Positions 26,156 to 34,272 of a DNA stretch of 64,000 nt are shown one piece after another. The notes under the pieces were generated by a model. It saw only the letters and a list, made by a program, of their open reading frames with translations, was not told the origin of the DNA and ran no database searches. Both the position numbers and the translations under genes were made by a program. Source of the DNA: Acridotheres tristis. Its lineage: Eukaryota; Chordata; Aves; Passeriformes; Sturnidae. Each line of letters begins with the position of its first letter. The stretch's first letter is position 1. Where the stretch lies: positions 70,535,785 through 70,599,784 of the forward strand of contig CM072885.1 of the NCBI GenBank assembly GCA_037013685.1. Reading direction: 5' to 3'.

Positions 26156-26455
26156 ATTTTCTTTTTCACTTGGCAAAGCATCATGATGTTTATCCATTGG
26201 AACAGCGCTGATGGCTTGGAAATACAAGCACATTTAATTTTTTTGCCCTTTGGTAAAAGTTAAGGCCCACCAGAACAAGGGAGGGGACGAAACACAGACT
26301 TTTAGGTAAGCTTGGAGCCCTCTGAAATTTGCACAATTTGTAAAAAATTGCAATTAAAAAAAAAAAAAAAGGGAATTTGCACAATCGCTGAACTTGGCTG
26401 CCAGTAGGGCCACAGCCTGTCTGGGCCACAACCTTTGATTTCCATTGAGAGGAAT

Positions 26456-26677
26456 GAGGGATTTGTCTTTACAAACAAGCTCTGGGGTCTGCTGGTAGAC
26501 TAGCACTGGGAGATAAAAGAAACAATGGGATGGATACCACTGATTGATGAATGGAAAAAGATATTTGCCTTTAAAACAAAAAAAAAGTAGGTTTGCTGAT
26601 AAATGAAACTGGATATTGAAAGAAGCAATGGGGACAAACTATGAATTCTATAAGAATTAAAAATTAAAAGGGAGGGT
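26456..26677 (+). mobile_element. possible internal 3' remnant of an endogenous retrovirus
   Basis: The sequence leads directly into the LTR that follows and ends in a purine-only stretch, AAAAGGGAGGG at 26666-26676, which has the position and composition of a retroviral polypurine tract, the second-strand primer site. No open reading frame survives. The left limit is a guess. I judge it part of an ERVL-like insertion in birds from general texture, not from a database match. Confidence 0.45.
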
Positions 26678-26929
26678 TGTACATTCGAGGGGAATCTCAG
26701 GTATCAGGTGTTTGGGAAGTCTGTGCCTCTCAGGTACCTCAGCCCACAAGGAAAGAAAGAGGGAAATGCGGCCGGGAAATTGGGATAAAGAGAAGGTGCG
26801 ACCCAAAAATTGGAGAGACCCCAGGGGAATGCCCCATAACCTCTCCCTTTATTCGAATAAAGTAAAAGGACTCCTCTGTCTCCTTTTTGGACATAAACCT
26901 CTGGCGTTTGTGGATTAATTTTCCTGACA
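26678..26929 (+). mobile_element. endogenous-retrovirus LTR, + strand
   Basis: The element runs from TGTACATTCGAGG, directly after a polypurine tract, to TTTTCCTGACA, giving TG...CA termini over 252 bp. An AATAAA signal sits at 26856-26861, followed by a T-rich stretch (CTCCTTTTTGG) and a short U5-like end. It lies about 70 bases before the CpG island of MGST1 and in the same orientation, so it could add a promoter or a polyadenylation signal just upstream of the gene. No 5' LTR or intact gene is present in the window. Confidence 0.7.
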
Positions 26930-27064
26930 CTCCTGTCCAAAGGTGCTCAGACACCAGGGCTTTTCCTCGCTTTTCCTCACACGTTCTCCTTCTCTCTCTC
27001 CCAGGTTGTGCGGCCTCTGGGCCTGCCCGGCCGCTCCTGCGTGGCCGGCCCTGGCCCGCGGGGG

Positions 27065-27345
27065 GCTCCGTGAGGGCAGCCTGGGCCCCGCAGAGCTCCG
27101 TAAGGGCGGCCAGGGCCCCGTGAGGGCGGCCAGGGTCCCGCAGAGCTCCGTAAGGGTGGCCCGAGTGCCGCGGAGCTCCGTAAGGGCGGCCAGGGCCCCG
27201 CGGAGCTCCGTAAGGGCGGCCCAGGCCCAGTGAAGGCGGCGGGGACCGTGGAGCTCCGTGAGGGCGGCCCAGGCCCAGTGAAGGCGGCGAGGACCGTGGA
27301 GCTCCGTGAGGGCGGCCCGGGCTCCGTGAGGGCGGCCCAGGCCGG
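27065..27345 (+). repeat. GC-rich minisatellite in the MGST1 CpG island
   Basis: Imperfect tandem copies built on a module like GAGCTCCGTRAGGGCGGCC. GAGCTCCG or its equivalent recurs at 27093, 27143, 27173, 27203, 27251 and 27299, giving spacings of 50, 30, 30, 48 and 48 bases. The array is thus a 30-bp form grading into a 48-bp form with an inserted CCCAGTGAAGGCGGC module. The lack of AT stops opens long frames on both strands here, which I do not regard as genes. Confidence 0.92.
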
Positions 27346-27389
27346 ACCCGCCCCCGCGACCGGCGGGGCGAGGCGGGGCCGGGCCGGGC

Positions 27390-27447
27390 CGAGCCGCAGT
27401 GTCCGCCGGGGAGCAGCGGGGCTCGGATCGCCGCGGGCACGGCCGAG
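27390..27447 (+). other. MGST1: inferred non-coding exon 1 of MGST1
   Basis: MGST1 genes usually have a non-coding first exon, and the coding exon here has a splice acceptor before its ATG, so an upstream exon must exist. A candidate donor is CCGAG|GTGCGG with the GT at 27448-27449, just downstream of the GC-box cluster. The transcription start is not visible; other GT sites in the island are possible. Confidence 0.3.
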
Positions 27448-27532
27448 GTGCGGGCGGGGACTGCGGGGCCCGGCAGCCAAACCCGCCGCGGGTGCGGGAG
27501 GGCGGTGCGGGAGCGCGGAGCTCCGTGCCGGG

Positions 27533-27558
27533 GGGATTTGGGATTTGGGATTTGGGAT
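27533..27558 (+). repeat. (GGGATTT)n microsatellite
   Basis: Three full GGGATTT units plus GGGAT, inside the CpG island. Short arrays of this unit are, from general knowledge, common in songbird DNA. The four G3 runs with 4-base spacers also satisfy a simple G-quadruplex pattern. Confidence 0.9.
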
Positions 27559-28967
27559 GGCGGTGTCTCCCGCGGGGCCGGGCCGGGGATCAGCAGCTGG
27601 GTTGGGAGCGGAGCTTGCGGGCAGACGAGACTTCTCCTGGAGAAGTGGCGTTTGAAAGGCGCACGAACAGGCGGCCCTGGTGATGCTGTGGCTGCCCGGG
27701 ACGGGCGTGGCGGGGGCGGCGGGAGGGTCCGGGCCCCCACAGCGGGGTTGCAGACACCAACCATTGTCATTACTATCTTTATTATTGCTGTTAGCCGTGT
27801 GTATCGGGCTGTTTGCAGCCGGAGTGAGCCGTGCTTGCTCGCGTGTTTGGGGTTTGTTTTCGCACTTTCTCTCCCCATTTTTTCGGTGCCCTTCCATTTT
27901 GTGCTGGGGCGGGTCCTGGGTATTGTGGGAGCCCAGAGAGGTCACAGGGCAGAGGGGGAAAATGGATGGATGTGGCAGAGCTCCAAAGCTGCTGCTGATC
28001 AGTGTCCCCTGGCAATGGCTTGGCATCATTCTTGGCTGTATTCTCAGCATAGCGTAGGGAAAAACGCTCCGACGCCGTGGATTTGTTTTTGTTGTGTGAA
28101 ACACTGCGTGCTTTTTGCTGTGATACAAAGTTAAAAGTAGCAGAACAGTTCTTTTGTAATGTTTCAACAAGATTGTTAAAATGAATAGAGCCAGTTACTG
28201 TCCGTTTCTGAGGAAAGTCTTCTCCAAGTCGCTGTTTGTCTTGGGAGCTGGACTGTAACGAGAGACGAGGCAGAGTTACATTGAATTAATTTCCCGTGGT
28301 CCACAGACCCTGTGCTAGGCCCAGTGAGCCAAGCACGGTTTTAGAAAGGATAAAAGAGGGAGCAAAATCCCATCACCACAGCAGACAGGTCCAGGCGAGG
28401 CTAGCTTTGTTTTCAGTGGGCAAACAGCTGCTCACCTCCATCCTGCCCACTTCTTCACCGAGGACGTGCCTTCAGAGCAAGTCTTCCATAATGCTCTTTG
28501 CTCATCAAGTTCTCTCTGTTTGGCAATAGCTGACTGTGCTGAAAGCAAGATGAGAGGTTGTTAAAACTGTAATCGAGTGAATATTAACATTTTTATTGCT
28601 ATTGTTAAAATTATATCACAGAAAGTAAGTTCGCTGTAACAAAAAAGTTCATTTATTTTGGTTTCTGGTGAAGCTAAGACATCCCAGCTGTATGGATTTC
28701 TAGTCACTAAGAGCATGGCTGAAGCACTTGGGGAGGCAAAAGCCTGGCTCTGTGCAGGGCAAAAATTGAATGTGCACGGGGATGTGTTTTTTTTTTTACC
28801 TGCATTCACTCCTCAGCACCTCTTAACTTTGTGGTGTTGATAAAAGGTACTGTCTCCATAGGATTGTGGGTTTGGTACGGTCTCCTTGGAAAGAGACTTC
28901 ATTAGTTGAAAACTCCCATGATAAAATAGTCCTCTCCTTTTTGTCATTACAACTTAATCTTTGCCCG

Positions 28968-28974
28968 TGAGTCA
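28968..28974 (+). promoter_or_regulatory. AP-1-type site TGAGTCA in MGST1 intron 1
   Basis: Perfect 7-base AP-1 core within CCGTGAGTCATGCTAA. MGST1 is stress-inducible in mammals, so the site is of some interest. It does not match the full antioxidant response element (TGACnnnGC) on either strand. A 7-mer of this kind is expected by chance every several kilobases, so function is unproven. Confidence 0.3.
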
Positions 28975-29586
28975 TGCTAAAAGCAATTGTTAAGAACAGG
29001 GTCTCAAAGGGGAAAAAATGCGTGTTCAACTCAGTTTGATCACAAGTTACTGCGGGGTAGGAAGGTACTGGTTAGTTTGAAAGCTGAAGTGCAATTATAA
29101 TTGTGTCATTCTGCACACAAAAAAAGGTAGGCAATACTAATTTTCCTCTTTACATTCTGTAGCGTTCATAGCATTGTCACACACTCCTTCTATCCTAGTA
29201 ACTGCTTAGGGAAATTTGCTCATTTAAACGAATTGGTTTAAAATTGGTCTAACTCCTTGTGTTATTTCAAAAGAGTACTAATTTCTGTGACTAAGTGTTG
29301 TTTCTGCAATTACATTCAATATTTTGGTAGTTTGTACCTTGACAGTTTAATAAGCACTTATAATGGAAGCAAAACATTATAATTTATCATCTTAATGTAT
29401 TATATTATGCTATTGTGAAAAAAAAAAAAAATAGAAGGGGGAAATTGTTTGAAAAGAAACTTTCCATGGTTGCAAAATCATGCTGTCATTGCAGTGATGC
29501 TAAAAACCAAGGCTGTTAACACAGTGTTGTTGTCAGAACTTTGGATTGCAATGATTTTAGCTTTAACTAACTCTAATGTTTTTTAG

Positions 29587-29610
29587 TGGTCGTCAGTGAG
29601 AAGAGGAGAA
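29587..29610 (+). other. MGST1: 5' UTR part of MGST1 exon 2
   Basis: 24 bases between the most likely acceptor (GTTTTTTAG, ending 29586) and the ATG. An alternative acceptor CGTCAG ends at 29596. The start context GGAGAAATGG has a purine at -3 and G at +4, a favourable vertebrate initiation context. Confidence 0.7.
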
Positions 29611-29736
29611 ATGGCCAAATCCACCCAGTTAATTGACAATGAAGTCTTCCGGGCTTATGCTACTTATGCAGGCATTGTTCTTATAAAAATGATGCTGATG
29701 AGTCTGATAACAGCATACTTCAGGATCACAAGGAAG
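29611..29736 (+). CDS. MGST1: MGST1 coding exon 1 (residues 1-42)
   Basis: Encodes the start through the first membrane helix, ending in ITRK. The donor is AAG|GTAATC at 29737, phase 0. The frame continues open into the intron for about 57 codons, but that extension has no MGST1 similarity. Confidence 0.96.
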
Positions 29737-32700
29737 GTAATCCTTTGGAAATGCTGCCTGGGAGAACAGACTGACATTTGTATTGAAATGCAGAGATATC
29801 ACAGCTATGTCTCTTCAGCTTCCAAATACTGCTGCTGTTCACTTGCTTCTTCCTCTCTGTTCTGGAGAGATTCTGAGTTTGCTGCTCTGCTGGTCTCAAT
29901 TGGATGATGTTTTTAACCTAATTATGAGACTAAATTATACATGCATTTGTCTTACTCTACTCTTCTAAAACATTTCTGTTATTTTTAAATAAGAGTTTTT
30001 CATAACTGTCATTTCCATTGTCTTCTGCAGACAGCTCATGTCCAGGGTACCCAATTTATAAAGCAACAAAAGTGTGATATGGAGCCATATTACATGAATA
30101 ACCAATTGGTAGGGTCAGAAGAAGGGAATAGATTTTTATTCATCTATAGCCCTTTCATCCAGTAATTAAAAAGCTTTTTGCATTCCCTAATTATTGTAGT
30201 GGGTAGGTCACTATCTGAAAAGAAATTATTGTTTTTCTAGAGTGAGAAGCACTCCAGCTGAAAATTGGATTTTCAGTTTTGAAAATATCTTGAAACGTTT
30301 GCAAGTATATGAAGATCTATGGTCTGATGTTTGGGCTAGATAAAAAATGTGGAAGTTCCACTGAGGTTTACTAAATATTGTAGAAGCTGTGTCTACTTTA
30401 AAAGTGCTCATGGGAAATGTGTTGTGTTTGCCCTGTTCTTGATGTTCCCTAGGCATTTTCTCATGGCCTCTGTAGGAAACACTTGGTCCTGGGCTGAAAG
30501 AGCCCTGAGTGAGCCTCATGGCTGTTTTTATAAGATTGCTTCTGCAAGACTCGGGGTGGTTCAAGGATTTTGGTGCAGTCCTTTTGTTGAAATGCTGCTT
30601 TTTGTTGCTGCCTGTTGCAGGAGAGCCCAGCTGAGCTGCTCTGTGGATCCAGGTGGATGCACATGACAGCAGGGCCTTCAGTAATTTGGAGGGCTTGGTC
30701 TCATTGTGTTAGTAATACTACAAACAGAAAAAAATAGCAATTTTAATTTTCTATCTAATGTAGAAAAAAATCTTGGAAGAAAAAGGAAAGGAGTGAAGTA
30801 AGAGAATGTAAAGTGTTGCTGATGATACTGTTAATGCACCTGTAGAATTCTGAGGCTGAGGATGTTTCACAAATAGGGATCAGGGCTGCCCTGGAAAGCA
30901 ATCATGTAGCTCTCCTAAAATCAAAAGATTTTCTTGACTTATATCTGCATAGCCTGAGCAGTTCACAGAATGCATATGTTACTCATGTGTCAGCAGGGAG
31001 AAATCAACTGCAGTCTGCACTGCCTGAATTAAATGTTATTTTCAAGTAGTGTCTTACAGTATTTTGAGGTAATAATGGGTCATTTAAATGTAAAAATTTG
31101 TACCTAAGAGGAAAGGGAGACACTTCCTTGGTCATAAATGAGAATGGGAATAATTGGATATTATTGCTGTGTGGACTTGTGTAGAAGGAAGGGATCCAAA
31201 AGCACTTTCAGATAATTTGTCAGGAATGGTGAAAAAGAGACTTGAGACCTTGTACCCCATAGGTGCCTGTGTTCAGTCAGCCTGCTGCCTTCACTGCAGG
31301 CTTGTCCACCTCACAAAAGGCTTTACCTAAATGCAGGAATTTGTCAGCACACAAGCTGTGTGCAGGTTGGGCTGAAGAAAGCAGTAATGCAGGGAACAAT
31401 TGTATCGTTCCCTGTGCTTTTAACTTCACGTGAGGAAAGTGAGGCTATGGAGGCTTTGGTAAAGAGTGGCCTTTATAACAAGCTGCCTGGACTGCATAGA
31501 ACATCTTGGCTGCTGATGTCACTTGTGTGCTTGTGTTTGGAACAGGCATTTGTCAACCCAGAAGATACAGAATCATTTGGAAAAGGGGAGAATGCTAAGA
31601 AATACCTGAGGACTGATCCAGATGTTGAACGTGTACGCAGGTAATACACAGGAACCTTTAAAAGTTATTTGAAATAACAGAATAATATTAAATCAAGGAG
31701 TTAATACCACTCTGTTCTCTGTCAAGCCTCTGTGTGTTTTATAGTCCATTATGTAGCAATCTAATACATTACTTAGTTTAAATGAACAAACCATTCCACA
31801 TTCAAATGTTTAGTGTGCATTTTAAAAACAATAAGCCACTGTCTGCTTATAATAGCAAACTCTTGGCTAGTGTCTTGTCTGCATGAGCAAAGTTGTGAGA
31901 ACACTGTAAAATATGACCATTAGTTGATGTAGCTGATGGCAAAGTTTTCTGTTTTCAAAATCATAAATTTTGGGATGCTGTTTGATACACCTGTGCTATG
32001 CTTTCCACAGGATTATTCTTTGATGAAGCTAAATTGATTTTTATCACAAGAATGAACTCTTCTCATTTAAACCTCCATTAAGGAAGAATTTGAAAATATA
32101 TACCAGTGCAGATTTAAGAACACTGCATCCTTGCAAATCATGGCTGTTGTTTCACAAAGCATATTTCTGTATGCCTCTTGTGGATTAAAATCTCAGAAAG
32201 AAGAGCCTAATCTAAGTGGGCTGTAAAGATGTTCTGCTCCTTCCTTCCCTGCCCCTGAGCAGTTCAGAGAATTGTTGCCTAATTTCATGGGTGTTACATA
32301 AAAGTGGAATCTTTCATGGTGAGGGGGAAATTGTAAGAGACCAGCTAAGTTGAGACTTAACTTTATGAGCCATTTAACTCAAATTGTTGTGGTAGGGAAA
32401 TGATTACCTCTTCAATCACTTTCACAGAACAGATTTTTAAAACACTTTATTAGCAAATCTTGTTTTGCTGTTTTGTGGAGTTTTTCAGACATCCCCAGAC
32501 CTAGTAAGTCAGCTTGGTTCTAGTTACTGTGTTGGTGTTGCAGCATCCATATTTTCCTCCCAGCTGTGGTTCTTAGTGGAAGTTTTCTGTATTTTCTTCT
32601 GCAAGCTTCATGGCACCAGATAATGTCACATAAATTTAGCATGGCTTCTCTTTTATATAAGTGATTGGAATGTGTTCAGTTTATGGGGGAAAAAAGATTT

Positions 32701-33892
32701 TTTTTTCAAGAAAAAAGATTACTTTCATCAGAGTACTTTTATGGGGAATGGGAATAAAAAATCTGGAGGGACATGTTTCCTTGTAATGATAAATATATTC
32801 TAAAAGCAGCTGCAAGACATTGCCATGACCTGATTCCAGTTGGCTCTGAAATTTGACATCATTAGTGAGGCTTAGGCATTGTTTCAATCAGTAAATTAGG
32901 CTGGAAGTATAATTTATCTAAAGAGGTGAAGGGAGCTGGGAAGGTTTAGGAAGGGGTGTGAGAGAACACTTCAAGATATGGAGTTCAGTCTCAACATATT
33001 TTTAGTAAATTATATTATGGTTTCAAAATTTCAAACATTTTTTCAGCTATTTTAGTGCTCAAAGTGGAGAAAATGAACGAGAAGCATAGCAGTCACACCT
33101 GTTAGATGTTCAAAAATAATCTTCTTCAAGATGATGGAACTTCATAAACGTTTGATGGAATGGTTTCTATGGAGGATATTTCATGTTTTCTTTATGGACA
33201 ACACAGACTGGATCTATGGGATTGGAACAGACAATCTGGGCCATGAATTCTAATAGTTTCAGTCACAGTTCTGCAGTTAATTGATGTTAATTGAGAGAGG
33301 CTCCAAGAAAACATCTACCTCTCTTCTTCCCTGACTTTGCATGCCCAGGTGCACTCAGACACCTCATGTAAGTCCTTAATATTACCAAGATCCTAGGGAA
33401 AAAATAATACCTTTCATACAGAAGATCAGAAGTTTAAAAACGTGGGGCAGCAGCAGGAGACACCAGAGTGATGGCAGGTGAACATGCCAAAATGGTTTTG
33501 GTAGCTGAATCAAATCCCCTCTGCAGAGGAAGCCAAGAGTTGTTGAATAGTAGTATGGTCTGTAAGATGCTGAAAAATAATGAGGCTTGAAGTGGTTTGT
33601 TCAGCAGAATGTAACACTTGAAAATAACTTTGCTTCTTTCTCTAGAGGCCACCTGAATGACCTGGAGAACATTGTCCCCTTTGTTGGCATTGGACTGCTG
33701 TATGCTCTGAGTGGCCCTGAGCTTTCCACGGCCCTGCTGCACTTCAGGATCTTCACTGGGGCCAGGATCCTTCACACTTTTGCCTACTTGATCCCCCTTC
33801 CCCAGCCTGGCAGAGGCCTGTCCTGGGCAGTTGGCTACTCAGTGACCTTCTCCATGGCCTACAAAGTCCTGAAGACAGCGTGGCTCCTGTAG
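29611..33892 (+). CDS. MGST1: microsomal glutathione S-transferase 1 (three coding exons)
   Basis: Membrane-bound, trimeric MAPEG-family enzyme of the endoplasmic reticulum and outer mitochondrial membrane. It conjugates glutathione to lipophilic electrophiles and reduces lipid hydroperoxides. The coding sequence is the join of 29611-29736, 31546-31640 and 33646-33892: 468 bases, 155 residues plus TAG, the human length. Colinearity with human MGST1 (recalled) runs throughout: an EVF..YA start, KMMLMS in helix 1, FGKGENAKKYLRTD at 53-66, HLNDLEN at 76-82, GIGLLY..SGP at 88-98, and PLPQP at 124-128. Four hydrophobic helices are visible, near 11-35, 77-97, 100-121 and 129-150. Glutathione-site residues of rat MGST1 are present (Met-inclusive numbering): Arg74, His76, Asn78, Glu81, Arg114, Tyr121. 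Residue 50, the stress-sensor cysteine in mammals (rat Cys49), is Thr. No frameshift or premature stop is seen, so the gene appears intact. Confidence 0.96.
29737..31545 (+). other. MGST1: MGST1 intron 2
   Basis: GTAATC...GAACAG, about 1.8 kb, phase 0. It carries no recognised repeat or RNA gene. Confidence 0.93.
31546..31640 (+). CDS. MGST1: MGST1 coding exon 2 (residues 43-74, split codon)
   Basis: Encodes the cytosolic loop AFVNPEDTESFGKGENAKKY and onward to VERVR plus two bases of the next Arg codon. Acceptor GGAACAG|GCA, donor CGCAG|GTAATA. In mammals the loop carries Cys49 after NPED; here NPED is followed by Thr. Confidence 0.96.
31641..33645 (+). other. MGST1: MGST1 intron 3
   Basis: GTAATA...CTTTCTCTAG, about 2.0 kb, phase 2. 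It splits the codon of Arg74 (AG|A), one of the glutathione-binding residues. No embedded gene or repeat is recognised. Confidence 0.93.
33646..33892 (+). CDS. MGST1: MGST1 coding exon 3 (residues 74-155, stop)
   Basis: Begins A|GGC CAC after the acceptor TTTCTCTAG and ends CTG TAG. It encodes HLNDLEN and the remaining three helices. The tail reads KTAWLL, where human ends KSKLYL. The segment TGARILHTFAYL keeps Arg114 and Tyr121 but has Leu where human has Tyr116. Confidence 0.96.
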
Positions 33893-33997
33893 CAGGGCTG
33901 TCATTTCTGTGTCCCCTTTCACATTCCACACAAAGTTCCCAGCACTGTACCATGATGTCTTGAGTGAGCCATTGAGTCTTCTGTGGTAACTGGAATT

Positions 33998-34008
<11 letters not shown>

Positions 34009-34036
<28 letters not shown>
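34009..34036 (+). repeat. T28 run within the MGST1 3' UTR
   Basis: 28 uninterrupted T (U in the mRNA), preceded by a further T-rich stretch. The exact length is likely to vary between individuals and is prone to sequencing error. Confidence 0.92.
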
Positions 34037-34042
<6 letters not shown>

Positions 34043-34266
34043 AGCTTTTTGTTCCTGTTCAGAAGTGTTTCTTTTTTGGAGGAAAAAGAACCCTTCTCCC
34101 TCTATTCCCTGTGCATGGGTTGCACTGCCAAATACTAGATTGGATGTTCCCTTTGCAATTTGTCAAGTGCTTACAATTCTAAACATGAGATGATGCTGTA
34201 TTGATAGAGTGTTTGATAATTTTCTACAGATGCACTATTTTTGGCTGTAGCTCTGAAGTCTAAATC

Positions 34267-34272
34267 AATAAA
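34267..34272 (+). terminator. MGST1: MGST1 polyadenylation signal AATAAA
   Basis: Canonical hexamer within AAATCAATAAAGACAAG, followed by an A-rich probable cleavage area near 34281-34290 and a T/G-rich downstream element. Confidence 0.85.

Larger units (their letters stand above)
27001..27745 (+). promoter_or_regulatory. MGST1: CpG island, probable MGST1 promoter
   Basis: An abrupt change from AT-rich sequence to a very GC- and CpG-rich block, the only one of its kind in the window. It lies about 2 kb upstream of the first MGST1 coding exon on the same strand. A GC-box-like cluster (GGGGCGAGGCGGGGCC) is at 27365-27380. No TATA box is seen, which fits a CpG-island promoter. The left half of the island is taken up by a minisatellite. 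Confidence 0.8.
27448..29586 (+). other. MGST1: inferred intron 1 of MGST1
   Basis: Lies between the inferred exon 1 donor and the acceptor GTTTTTTAG at 29578-29586. The right end is better supported than the left. The intron starts in the CpG island, returns to AT-rich sequence by about 28.1 kb, and contains an AP-1-type TGAGTCA at 28968-28974. Confidence 0.5.

Noticed and set aside
27230..28134. Plus-strand frames of 94-228 codons over the CpG island
   Set aside because: Same composition effect. The 228-codon frame runs through GC-rich DNA into ordinary intron sequence and matches no known protein.
26739..28170. Long minus-strand open frames of 379 and 397 codons over the CpG island
   Set aside because: They are Pro/Arg/Gly/Ala-rich translations of a GC-rich minisatellite that lacks AT-rich stops, run into LTR sequence at one end, and overlap the inferred MGST1 promoter. 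No domain is recognisable.
28961..28980. Antioxidant response element in MGST1 intron 1
   Set aside because: Only the AP-1 core TGAGTCA is present; the GC required by TGACnnnGC is not in place on either strand.
29737..29907. Continuation of the MGST1 exon frame into intron 2
   Set aside because: Similarity to MGST1 stops exactly at the AAG|GTAATC donor and resumes at 31546.
31360..31545. Upstream open extension of MGST1 coding exon 2
   Set aside because: It precedes a good AG acceptor and has no MAPEG similarity, so it is intron.
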